Source: Ectocarpus siliculosus | Lineage: Eukaryota; Sar; Phaeophyceae; Ectocarpales; Ectocarpaceae | Assembly (NCBI GenBank): GCA_000310025.1 | Contig: FN649734.1 | Span: 1,260,590-1,324,589 of the forward strand | DNA: 64,000 bases | Direction of reading: 5' to 3' | Part shown: one piece after another, positions 28,501-37,816 of the stretch | Numbering within the stretch: the first letter of the stretch is position 1 | How the letters are laid out: every line of letters begins with the position of its first letter | Notes under the pieces: model-generated | Databases searched by the model: none | The model's input: the letters and a program-made list of their open reading frames with translations, nothing else | What the model was told of the DNA's origin: nothing | Made by a program: the position numbers and the translations under genes

Positions 28501-31500
28501 TTCGATGTTGCTGTACACGCAATACATTTGTCCGCGTTCTATCGAGAAACTTAGAGCCCAATTCCGACGTTTTATGGAGCCCAATCGACACGGCGGCGAC
28601 CTCTGTGGGCCGCGGATCTGGCGACGAAAACAAACCCAACGGCATTCGCATCATATTCCGCACCTGTTCGTGCCAACGGCTATCCGGGTCGTAGCGGGGG
28701 TTCCTTCGGAAGCGCAACTTCCTCTGCATTCGGGTCATCACAGCGGCGTCGGCGTCTCTCTGGGCGCCTTTCACGATAACCTTGCTGCTGTGCGCGGTAG
28801 AGATTGAGAAACGAAGCAGCCGTACACTTGGCAAGGAGTGCATGAGTGATTAAATTCCCCAAGTGTTCAGACATCGGTTCGATGAAAGGTAACGCGTGAG
28901 GGAACCTTCTGCCGGATTGTTTACCAGCTCGGACGCGTTGCCAGCGAACGTGCGCCAACAACTGGTCACACCACACGCTAGGATAGCCAACACCCACCGA
29001 TGTGTTATCCTCGGGTTTCCATTCGGCGTGGCATGTAGCTCCAACTATGGTTGTGCTTTGCTTGAACTGCAAATCGTTTTCAAAGGTCAAAGTATTCGAA
29101 CAAATGCACAAAAAATATTGATCACACGTCTATGGATTATCCAGTGGCTCCATGTGGATAATAGGCTATCGTCATTGGGTATGCCGCCAACACAGCGTAG
29201 TAGCCCCAGTCTTTCGAAACCGGCGCTGCCCCCACACCCGCCGTGGTTTCTGTTTTGAAAGTCGCCGTGGCCCAAAGAGAACTACTGCTACCAATCCCCA
29301 GCGACACCTAGCCACCCCTGAGCTACAGAGTCTACACCTAGAGGGCCGCACGCCGTCAGCAACACACCGTGATGATGCCCGTTGTGCCGCATCATCCGCA
29401 CTGTCATCGTCCGTAGTATCATCTTCCAAAACGCCTCGATCTTTCCAAACTCCCGCGGCCGTTGCGGCTCCCTCCTCTTCGCCGGCAAGGGCTTCACCAT
29501 ACAGTCGTGTGGTATCCGCAGCAAGGCGATCATTTCCTTTTCATCATAGAGTAGCCATCATGCGTGCCAGTATCCCGTGACGGAATGAGCAATGTGGTGG
29601 CTCCCGTAGAACTTTCGGATGCCTCATACCCTCCTCCATCCTCCACCGTCACGTGGACGTTTCAAATCGGTGGTGACTGCTCTCATGCCCATCCATTGGC
29701 CAATTGAACTTCGTTAGGTGATGATTTTCGGTCTATGGCGCGCGGAAAGAACAGTAGGCGGTGCGGCTACCGCGAATGAGTGACAATCTTACCTGTGACA
29801 ATGGTGTCACCAGACATAGCTCGCTCCAAATCACGTTGCGCCTCGAGTTGCAGCTGCTGCCGGATACCTTTCTCCCCATGGCGGCCGAAGCTTCTCTTGA
29901 GGGTTAGAGCCTCCCTGGTCGGTGTTTTGTCATGTTTGGACTAGTTCAAGGATTCCTTAAAAAATTGTTACTGACGGGCATCTTTGAGGGCATTTACACA
30001 GTTGTACCGTCTAAGAAAGTGTTCCTATGAGTCTGGCCACGTCCGTGACCTCTATTCTCAGCTAAACGCACATCGTTCATGAGCACCTGGGATATCAGCC
30101 GCCCTACGCCACAGTGCAATGTTCACCTGGTGGCGTTCGTTGTGGTGTGCTTCAGGTATCCAGGAGGCTGAAAACGGGCGTCACCTCCTTCCCCATGCGG
30201 TTTCTTTTGAGAAAACCTGGGGCATAGGGCATACGGCAGGTGCAGGCCAGGGAAACAAGCAACGTTCAGAGCAGGTGGCATACGCATACAAACTTCATTC
30301 CAGTGCGCCGGCAGAAAGGATCTGGACGTGCCAATTGTGTCTGTGCCACACGTTCCACTTACTCGTTCCACGGAAGGTTGCCGGAGTGGCGAAGACCAGC
30401 CCTTCGGTTTGCCCGAGCAAGTTCCGCCGCATCCAGTAGAGAAATGGCGAACCCTCCGAAGGTGCCGATCGTGGAACGGTCCAGAATCAGTCCGCTGGGA
30501 CCCATCGGGATGTGTGCCCCGATAAGAATTCCCTGCTTCTTGAGAACTTCTATCTCTTCCCTGGTAGTACAACGTTGGACAGGGAGGTGGTTGCGTATGC
30601 TGAGCAGAAGCTTCGTCGATTCAAAGCAATCAATAGCACAAAACGGGCGACTGGTGCTATCCATGCGCGCTTATGAGGGGGAGGAACAAGGTTGAGGATG
30701 TTGCCATCCGGCGTGTGTGAAACAGTCGGAATCGCGAGGACCTCTTGCTCCAGGTTGTCGCCGGTGAGCGGGCGACGATTGGTCATTATTACATACCCGC
30801 CAAGAACGTCTCAATACTCTGTGTGCTAAGGAGGGGCGGCGAAAGTATTCAGCCGAACATATTGACCCCAACAAGAACGCCAACTATTTCTACAACCAAG
30901 CATAGATTCAAGAACGGACGCAAGAAAGAACAGGGCTTTGTACGTATTATGTTGCGGTAATGTCCACCGGTGTAGGAAGCTTTCCAACGTTATTTACGAT
31001 GCTTGTTCTCTCACTGAGCAGGGTGAGGGATACCTCGGGGTTAATGCGTGACAACAAGGTGACTATCATCAGTCTCAAAATGTAAGGGCTGAGAAAGGCT
31101 GCACACCGTGACCAAACTTCTACAACTTCAACAACACCAGGAAGAGGTGCCGTATTCGTGCTGTCATTGATGCCCATTACCTGTCATGTTCCCTCGCTGC
31201 TACCCTCTGCCCCAATGTGTATGTCTTCAGCCCTTTGGCCAGCTCTTGGCGGTCTTCCAAGGCAGCTTCAATCAGCGCAAACCTTGTTTCAGATATGATA
31301 TTGAGGTCGGTATGGCGGGGCGCATGGACATTTGCGTTCGTATGACATGGACATTGGCTTCAAATTGGAGGCCGAAGCAACCAGTTTACAAGAACACTAC
31401 TGAATACTACGTTAGGTAGATTCCGCATCATTGACACACGTGTTGCACGGGGGGTTCTGAACGACAGAAAGCCGTCGTTGAGTCGTCCCGCTTGGTGTTG

Positions 31501-33238
31501 ATGATCGAATATATATATCGATACTAACTCGGTTGTTAATTGTCCCAGTGATCACGCTCAAAATACTACCATCAACTTGTCGGCGGCGAGTTAAAAACAG
31601 CAAAATTGGCTTGCGGCACGAATCACCCCTAAGTTATCCCTAAGTTGCCCCCAGAAAAATTGTCACCCCAAACGCTTCGGTGCAAATCCCCCTTTCTCCT
31701 CATGCGTTCCGAAAGAAGAACACTAACCTCTCTTCGATTGCTGCCGTGTCTTCCACTGTTTCGGCCACTTCCAGTTTTCTACCCTCTGGAGACGTATTTC
31801 GTTCAAGATCTTGAAACGCCGCCTCCCCATCGCTAGTCATGGCCAGTTGCCCCTCATCAGCACCTGGTGGTGGCAAGGACCAGACTTTCAGCAGAACCGG
31901 TTCATTGCCCCAGCATACCCCTGTCGTAAGAACGTGCTCTCGTGAATCCCGTTCGGAAGGAGCACTCAATTCTTTGAACCCAATCCTTTTGAGGAACCCC
32001 CTCAGCGACTTGTTTATTGCTATTCGTGTCTAAAAAACTACAGCACAGGTACGGAACTGTTGTATCATTCCGTAAAGACCACCGTTACCTCAACCAACAC
32101 CGAGCTCGTTGCGTTAGAGTCTATCGGCTCACCCTCGTTAGTTTCAGTAACCTCTACCCCCTCTGAGGCATTAACTCCCGTCACGTCGCTGGAGTCCCCT
32201 TTAGCCGCCCCGGCACCCTCAACGTTGTTCGATGACAGACGGGGTTTCGGCTTGCTGTTTGGATCTTGCGCTTCTCCGCCATCAGGGGAGGTTGTCGGGT
32301 CTGGTGTGGATATGGGAGATGACCGACGTAACTCAGTGTTTTTGACGCCTTTGTTTGCCAGCATGGCCGCAACATCGTCGGGTTTAGGTATAGGACGTAG
32401 GAGGATCTGTCGTGTGCCTGCCAGTGTAGGGGCACATGCGACGTCGGGTGTCTATCTGGCAAAGGACGTCAGAAACGTTCAGGAACATTACTGCTGTACT
32501 ACTGTAATAGCGCACGGCGTTTGTTTCGTCATTTGACATCAACACGGCAGCCCATGCCAATATCTGGGCTACATGACGGGGCAGTGCCGCCAAAGAGTAG
32601 CCGGGCACTAATGTGCCAAACACCATTCGGAACACAACATTGAGCCCATACGCTATTTTCAGGGCCGGACCTTTTCCATGCGTGATGTGGCCAGCCCCGC
32701 TAGTCTACAGTTGGCACTGTACAGTAGACAAGAAGAGTTCACAGTCCGCAGAACAAATGCTACGTACATAGATCTATTGGTACACGGATCCATCACCTCC
32801 ACCGTTCGCCGCAGATTCTTTCGCTACCGACGAAGGCCTCCTTGACCCTGAATCTGATGCATTCGCCGGTGTGCCTTGCCGTCCATTCCCTTCCTCCGCA
32901 ACTTCATCATCAGTCTCATCGTTGCTACTCCCACCACCATAGAGTTCCTTGAACGCAGTCTTGAGGATGTGGTGGATGGACCCCACCGCAGCCTCCTCGT
33001 CGAGCTGATCCTGACCGATAGCGGGAACTGCATCTGGATTTTTCCCTTCTCCTCCGCTCCGGATACCGAGAGGGACGCCGTGGCTCTCCTCACCACCATG
33101 AGATTGTCGAGAGCTCAGGTTGACACGCGGGAAGTCTGCTGTGTTATCAATTTGGTCGTCGACGGCCGTCGTCTCGATCTTCGGCTCGGTCTCAGCGACG
33201 ACCGGCTGCTGCGTTTTGGCTTTGCTGGCTGCCACCAT
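4343..33238 (-). CDS. Giant HYDIN/CFAP-class ASH (MSP) repeat axonemal protein, 3' end not located
   Basis: This is a multi-exon gene encoding tandem immunoglobulin-like ASH/MSP domains, the fold of HYDIN, CFAP74, CFAP65, CFAP221 and DLEC1. These proteins sit on the central pair and other parts of motile cilia. Diagnostic strand patterns recur: FVLRNISCLKRSFMLLPPST, LRFRVKNTGGPVRFRLLP, VTLRNVGTVPLSF, NFGEVFVHGGKTFRI and ISLSNPLTIPVSF. I placed exons at canonical GT-AG sites, and most neighbouring exons join with matching phase, which is strong evidence for a single transcript. At least 35 exons give more than 2,900 residues. The ATG at 33238 opens an acidic low-complexity exon. No stop is found before 4343, so the C-terminus lies further left or outside the window. 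I cannot decide between HYDIN proper and the other family members. No adenylate-kinase-like domain, as in animal HYDIN, was recognised. Confidence 0.8.
8891..14959 (-). CDS. ASH-repeat gene, central ASH/MSP exons
   Basis: Exons at 14959-14729, 13622-13374, 12742-12451, 12272-12108, 10786-10553, 10213-10056, 9559-9458 and 9028-8891. Telling segments are EPTVYISTAEVNLETAYLG, VKMVNLSNLE, VREVELRYTARQSGPVEEVY, LTVFVQNLSAISTPFSAKV, FLVEPSSGTLAPWGVATVAV, LLNFGEVFVHGGKTFRIIK and VKNEGTLPAMLTWGM. Phases match throughout from 13622 to 8891. One exon is missing between 14729 and 13622; a 63-bp candidate at 13867-13805 (CAG-free acceptor GGAG|CCAGTGG, donor AAG|GTAGCG) keeps phase. The 10786-10553 exon joins 12108 across a 1.3-kb intron with no recognisable content. 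Confidence 0.8.
9784..9932 (+). repeat. (AAC)n microsatellite-rich tract in an intron
   Basis: Runs of AAC/ACA, longest about 9869-9912, lie in the intron between the exons at 10213-10056 and 9559-9458. In the transcript these read GTT. Similar GTT/GCT-rich tracts directly follow the donors at 8891 and 24585. Confidence 0.8.
15748..19793 (-). CDS. ASH-repeat gene, exons with polyQ insertion
   Basis: Exons at 19793-19581, 17365-17216 and 16410-15748, all phase 0. Exon 19793-19581 is a clean MSP half-domain (MDFEVCNGSSAPAQFEFDLP ... VVPAGESVKCR). Exon 17365-17216 gives VVSVPIVAPTAAPAELGEEL. Exon 16410-15748 starts VDLGLIAVGTAQSEAVTLRN, then holds a long Gln/His-rich tract (CAG/CAA runs around 16070-16230) and a Ser/Pro linker before closing with FGDLAPGRSITIK. 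The intron between the first two exons, 2.2 kb, contains the foldback repeat and an N gap at 18708-18807. Confidence 0.8.
17797..17985 (-). repeat. Dispersed (CAA)n-tailed repeat, copy 2
   Basis: On the plus strand it begins with TTGTTGTTGTTGTTGTC, then CCGTTCCGGTCTCCGCTCAG and TACCTTCCAATGTCCGTACT, and ends with a CTTCCGTGGTCACACG segment. An (ACTAT)n microsatellite at about 17873-17915 interrupts it. It lies in the 17,366-19,580 intron of the ASH-repeat gene. Confidence 0.7.
18432..18707. repeat. Left arm of imperfect foldback repeat
   Basis: The sequence from ACTCTTATGGCTCC at 18432 to the gap is repeated as its reverse complement at 18808-19090. Several single-base differences between arms (for example at the GTACCCACC/GTACGCACC position) show that these are two diverged genomic copies rather than one read joined to itself. 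It is the terminal-inverted-repeat layout of a DNA transposon, foldback or MITE. Confidence 0.8.
18708..18807. other. Assembly gap, 100 N
   Basis: Exactly 100 N, so probably a gap of nominal size. It sits at the centre of the foldback, where a hairpin would block sequencing or assembly. Confidence 0.95.
18808..19090. repeat. Right arm of imperfect foldback repeat
   Basis: Reverse complement of 18432-18707, ending GGAGCCATAAGAGT at 19090. A short GAATCCGT word also repeats in inverted form next to the gap. No transposase ORF is seen between the arms, but the interior is hidden by the gap. Confidence 0.8.
20464..23273 (-). CDS. ASH-repeat gene, exons with an EF-hand loop and a 23-nt microexon
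   Basis: Exons at 23273-22630, 22281-22063, 21820-21645, 21237-21215, 20942-20739 and 20553-20464, all in matching phase. The first has FTLRNDTTGDLRIRWE, a Ser/Gly-rich linker, then FVIFPGFAVVPARGEVSFEV. Exon 21820-21645 reads LFLRSLDPDGKGSFSRDEFM. It contains DPDGKGSFSRDE, a canonical 12-residue EF-hand loop with acidic or oxygen ligands at positions 1, 3, 5, 9 and 12 broadly as expected, so calcium binding is likely. The 23-nt microexon supplies GDISKLLA and restores phase to VTNLIHEAVNKLDPHDD. The last exon (ELRGSGEPVRLSLRPAM) returns to ASH pattern. Confidence 0.75.
24132..27301 (-). CDS. ASH-repeat gene, first ASH/MSP domains
   Basis: Exons at 27301-27162, 26588-26501, 26168-26025, 25730-25212, 24782-24585 and 24221-24132 form one continuous phase chain. 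The product runs from IPPPGDIDGENGYFLASP, through FDYWVGQTFRAEFVLRNIS and LVDFVPDSLGEYHDVISVVT, to VPIFAHRRRPCLSLPPSGLL, the classic end of one ASH domain and start of the next. Exon 25730-25212 carries a Gly/His/Asp-rich insertion of about 120 residues between strands. Exon 24782-24585 ends with INVEYLPSEVGVHEACFIMV. This is the clearest family evidence in the gene. The exon order and spacing match the first ASH domains of HYDIN-like proteins as I know them. Confidence 0.8.
28526..33238 (-). CDS. ASH-repeat gene, N-terminal exons: acidic, helical, no ASH domain
   Basis: Exons at 33238-32786, 32451-32089, 32029-31728, 31282-31181, 31088-31034, 30560-30363, 29914-29793, 29536-29368 and 28787-28526. 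All join in phase except that one exon is missing between 31034 and 30560. A possible extra exon at 32704-32492 is flanked by TAG| and |GTAATG, keeps phase and reads GPALKIAYGLNVVFRMVF. The region is charged: exon 5 (FALIEAALEDRQELAKGLK) and exon 8 (LQLEAQRDLERAM) look like coiled coil, exon 9 is very acidic, and exon 10 carries KLRFRRNPRYDPDSRW. Exon 7 (GLILDRSTIGTFGGFAISL) looks like a conserved globular piece I cannot name. The intron between 32089 and 32029 is only 59 nt. Confidence 0.6.
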
Positions 33239-34622
33239 CTTTCGGAGTGAACGTTCATGCGTATGCACACATGCTCGCGCGGGAAACAATACGTATGTCG
33301 CAGCGGGGCGTTGTACAACCCTCGCGCGGTGTGCGCATGAGTCCAAATCACGCGGCGTGATTCATGTGTAACGCTCCCATTCGCGCTCGGGAAGACCCGG
33401 GGACTCGAACGGGAATGCGAACCCTCATTTAATGGTTCTGTTTCCCGAACAGTATCGGAAGGTCGCTTCTCACTTGTGCGTGCTCACGGGTGGGTCGTAG
33501 ATCGAGGGTATAGTGTCGTTCCCAGTAGTTATACTCTGAGCATGTGCCTGTGTAATGAATGAAGCTTATCGGTGTTTCATGCATCACAGGAGTCATGGAG
33601 ACTGTGGGGAAAGGCGACAGGCGGAGCTCCTCTAGACAAGACACCACACCCCATTTTCGAAATACCTTTCGCGAACCCCCCAGGTGGGGCCGCACATGGT
33701 GTGCCGCAGCGAACCTTTGCGTGGATCACTCGTCCTCTCCAGTGGTACGGGTTCCTCAGGAGAAACAACCCGTGACCGGCGTTCGCTCGACGCCCGGCGT
33801 GCAGCTTAACAGAGAGCTGCGATCCACAAGGGGCGAAAGGAGATTTCGAAAAATCTGTTGAGTTGAAAACATGGAACAACGCGGTCATCTTCCTCAGCAG
33901 CAGCGTGGGCAGCATCGGCAGACCTACCGCGGCACATGTGCAGCAGGTATGAACCGACAGTCTGCCACTAGAAGGGCCGGTAGAGATACATCTAAGGGGC
34001 GCAGTCCCCTCGCTGCCGCACTCTACGTCGCGATATGCCGCGTGTGCGTGGAATAGACTGAGAGAGCCCGGGGGCGGTGAAGTTCAACGTTTGGCTCCAG
34101 CGGCGTGTCTTTCGCTGTACCTGCTGTACAATGCATCTACCTATCTACTCGAATGTGTGTAGGTGGCCCATGGTGGGGCGAGCGATCGGTTTGTCTGGTG
34201 TTCCTTGTTGCAAATGAAACAACAGAGTCAAACTTCGCGTTTGGGGATCGTTGGTGTATTCCGAGGTGTTGGTGGTAAAAACAGCCGGTGGTGGTGCTTA
34301 GAGCAAGCAGTCTGGAGGGCCACGCTAAAGCTCGGGTTGGAAGCTACTCCGCATGCTACTGCTGCTGTAACTTGTAGATCTGGCGGGGCGTGACCGGGCA
34401 TGTGCAACTCGTGAGTAGAAGACAGCAGCCGCAGGCATTTTGAATCTGATAAAGTCGCCCGGAAGAGGAGCAATGCTGCCGTTTCTATTCAAGCCTGGGT
34501 TGCTTCCTTAGGATAATAGTGCACTATAATACCATGTATTTGAGTTACGCGGGCAGGGAAAAAAAAACGTTTCATCAATTAGCGCAAGTGTCTGTAAAAA
34601 CATGAAGTCCCCGTTGTTAGAT

Positions 34623-34757
34623 AACCTATCCCTCAACCACAGGACCGCCATGACCGGCTGGTTGGGTATTTCCTGTCCTCTTGAGGCCCCCTTGATTGTA
34701 ACTCTATTGTGTCGCCTCCTCCCTCATATCGGGGTCTAGCTTCGCTAGGCTCTAGGC
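34623..34757. repeat. Left arm of second foldback repeat
   Basis: This segment is about 85% identical to the reverse complement of about 34925-35055, sharing ACCACAGGACCGCCATGACC and CGGGGTCTAGCTTCGCT. The divergence argues against an assembly join artefact. It lies upstream of the ASH-repeat gene start. Confidence 0.75.
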
Positions 34758-34857
34758 NNNNNNNNNNNNNNNNNNNNNNNNNNNNNNNNNNNNNNNNNNN
34801 NNNNNNNNNNNNNNNNNNNNNNNNNNNNNNNNNNNNNNNNNNNNNNNNNNNNNNNNN
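34758..34857. other. Assembly gap, 100 N
   Basis: Exactly 100 N, again inside the loop of an inverted repeat. Confidence 0.95.
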
Positions 34858-35131
34858 ATCCCGACACTCAGATCGGGCTACTTCTCTAATGCAGACTGTC
34901 TGGATCGAAGAAGTCCAAGAGGCCCTGAGGCCAGCGAAGCTAGACCCCGATCTGAGTGAGGAGGCCACACAATTGATTTACATTCAAGGTGGCCTCAAGA
35001 GGGCAGGAAACACCAACCAGCAGGTCATGGCGGTCCTGTGGTTTAGGGATGGGTTGCTAGAGAGGAACGCCGAACCAGGTACTGGTATACAGCAACGGGC
35101 TGATTTGATGCACTGGCTCTGGTGGCAATGA
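34858..35131. repeat. Right arm of second foldback repeat with a short ORF
   Basis: The reverse complement of the left arm covers about 34925-35055. A nested inverted pair, CACTCAGATCGGG at 34865 and its complement near 34948, makes a smaller hairpin. On the plus strand an open frame runs from the gap to 35131 and includes EEVQEALRPAKLDPDLSEEA. It looks protein-like and may be a transposon remnant; I do not recognise it. Confidence 0.6.
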
Positions 35132-35668
35132 ATATTTCAACCATTGTTTGCCAACGATATTCTTGAAAGACTCCTGAGAGGGGTGTGCTGTCCGACGTAA
35201 AATGAGACCAGCCTGGCATTGCTTGTGGCGAATCGGGTAGCTGCGATGGTGGCAGCAAGAAGATAGGCGTGCTGCGTGAGTAGTATATCACCAACACACT
35301 GCTGGTGGGCGATACTTCCGTCACTCCATCACTCGCGTTAGTAACACGGCAGTAGGGGAGGTGACAACGAAAAATTCGCTGCGCACGCACAGAGCCTACT
35401 TGTAGCATCTTTCCGCCTACCACAGCAGAAGTAGCACGTTTTTTGTCCTCCAGCATTTCCCGATGTCTCCCGCTTCATCCCCGAATGTCATTACAGGCAT
35501 GCATCTTCTCGCATCGGCCGTCTTCGCTGCAATGGCTCTCTCCCACGTCGCGGGCTCAGAGGTGTGTTGAGGTCATCGGTTTTCATTTTCGGGACGGTCC
35601 TGCTATAAGCGCTTGTCTTTGTCATTCGTTGGTCATGGCTGTGCTATTTAGCAGGAGTGTTTGCCCTC

Positions 35669-35913
35669 TGTTGTTGCTCAGGCCTTGCCCCATTCTGCGT
35701 TTTTTTTTTTTCAGCCCCTTTTGTTCCGTGAACATATGTTTTTTTTTCGGGCCAAATACGCTCCAACAAAATTGCCCAAAACTGCCATTTATGCTCGACC
35801 CTGGGCCAAATATGCTCAGTTCGGTCATATGTGCTCGGGTTCTGCCCAAAATTTCAATATACTCTTCTGCTTTTTTGACGCCCGAGCAGAATGGGGCAAG
35901 GCCTGTTGTTGCT
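35669..35913. mobile_element. MITE-like element with 18-bp inverted ends and direct-repeat flanks
   Basis: GGCCTTGCCCCATTCTGC at 35681-35698 recurs as its reverse complement at 35886-35903. The element is flanked by TGTTGTTGCT at 35669-35678 and again at 35904-35913, which looks like a 10-bp target-site duplication. The interior is AT-rich with poly-T runs and two GGCCAAATA(C/T)GCTC words. At 223 bp with no ORF it fits a non-autonomous DNA transposon. The flanks are low-complexity, so chance repetition is possible. Confidence 0.5.
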
Positions 35914-36877
35914 TAGCGGGTGTACTGGCGTCCCTCGTGTTGTGACATTGTTTCAACCGCCACCTGTTTATTTCCGGGTCCGTGTCTTCGTTGTGCTGAG
36001 GGCCGGCCCTGGGGATCTTGATGGATAGTCCGAAGGGGCGGAACATCGAACATGTTTGCTCGTTCGCCGCTATTTTCTATGACGTGCATCGTTCATCGCG
36101 GTGCCCGCAGATTTTCAAAACGTTTTCCCACAACGCGAGTTTGATGTGTGCCTTTCGTGGAGCTACCGTGCCTCACTCCACCCCTATTTTTGTCCGCGTA
36201 CCCCCCTGGTGAAGGCTCTGCCTTCAAACCCTCCTGCGCTCCCGCGAGGGCCTTCCTGTGGGTTGAACGCGTTCGTCCCGCCCGTGTGTAACAAGGTCGG
36301 CGCGACTGGTGCCAGGTGCGCGGGGTTGCGGTTGGCGACTGCCGCTTGTTGCTGCACGATTTTGGCTGTACAAACATGGTATCGCTGTTGGTTCCAGTTG
36401 TTTTTCGAGGGCTTTTGATGTGTGTTCGTGCGTCCTTGGTTCCATATGTTGCCAGAGCGCATGTCGGGATGGTTTTGCTGCAGCTTGGAGAAGCCGCCGG
36501 TAGCGGGGAGAGTCCTGTGGGGAAAGGGAGGTTTAACGTATCACAACTCGCGCGCGGCACGTTTTCGTCGTTGATGGCCGTTTCTTGCAGGGGTGACCGA
36601 ATGCTAGCCTTTCACGCCTTTTCGTCTCTCCGTGGGGGGGGGTTCAGCTGGGGTTCGCCTGAGGTAAGAGGTGACGCTGCTCTCGTTGCGTGGTTTGTTC
36701 ATTTTACCTGCTGGTTGTTGTCTCCAGCAGTAACGGTTATGATACCCCGATTGTTCGGGTAGGTCGCGGTGCGACATGATCTCCGATGCCGGGGTGGAGT
36801 TAATAATGTGCGGCCGATGAAAAGCTGAATCGCTGCCGCAGTAGGGATACCGTTAGGGCGTCACCAGCGCCACCAGT

Positions 36878-37760
36878 ATGCCCGGCCTTCGAAGTCAACC
36901 TGCGACCTTCTTTTCGAAAACGCGTCCTCTGCCCCGGCTACAGCAGCAGCAGCAGCCGCAGCGCCAGCAGCAACGGCAGCCCTCCGCTAGGCGGGGAGCC
37001 TCCGGCATGTTCGGCGCATCTTGGGGCGGCGGATCGCCGGACAACAACAACGGTGACAAGAACGGCGACAAGAACGGCGATAAGAACGGCGACAAGCGGC
37101 CAAGAATCGAAACCCGCGGGCCGCCCGACCTAAACACGCGGCTGCCCCCCACTGCCCCGGGCAGCGACGACGGTAACGGCGGTGGCGGCGGCGGCTTCTT
37201 CAGCGCCATTGGCGGCGGCGGCGGCGAGGGCGGATCGTCGAGAGAGAGGGTTAAGACCGTGGGGCCCCCAGATGCAGGCAAGCGGCGCACTCCGGTTCGC
37301 GCGAGATTCTCAACCCTGTACAGTAGGCATGGCCACTCCCAGCCCAGTCCCAATGTTTTTGTGCTGTGATACTTTATTCTGGGGCTTTGATATGTTTCAG
37401 GACACAAAATTGCTTTGATACAAGTACCGATAAGTGGAGGTGACAGTGGTGTAGGGCCATTCTCGAGTACATGAAGGTTTCCATGTGTTTTTTTTTTTTT
37501 TTTTGGTCGCGTCAGCGCATATCGAACGCCCAGCTGATTCTCGCGAACGTGTCCTCGGACTGGGGCGTACAGGTATTCGGACAGGTTCATTTTTTTTCGA
37601 ATATTGGCCGGCCGCAACCCACTCTCCTCGTACGTTGCAGCAGCGGCGCTGACAACAGGGGGAAAGTCCTCCGCAATAAGCGTCCGCTCTCATGATGGCA
37701 GTGACCACAGGACGGAGGGAGAAAGCGAGAGAGAGACAGAGAGCGGGAAAGAAATAGACG

Positions 37761-37816
<56 letters not shown>

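Larger units (their letters stand above)
33239..36877. other. Intergenic region between divergent genes
   Basis: This separates the minus-strand ASH-repeat gene from the plus-strand rhomboid gene. Apart from the foldback at 34623-35055 and the MITE-like element at 35681-35903 I see no gene or conserved regulatory motif. Both promoters must lie here, but none can be pointed to. Confidence 0.5.

Noticed and set aside
36895-37617. 240-codon minus-strand ORF opposite the first rhomboid exon
   Set aside because: It is the shadow of the GC-rich low-complexity rhomboid head and has no domain or splice support.
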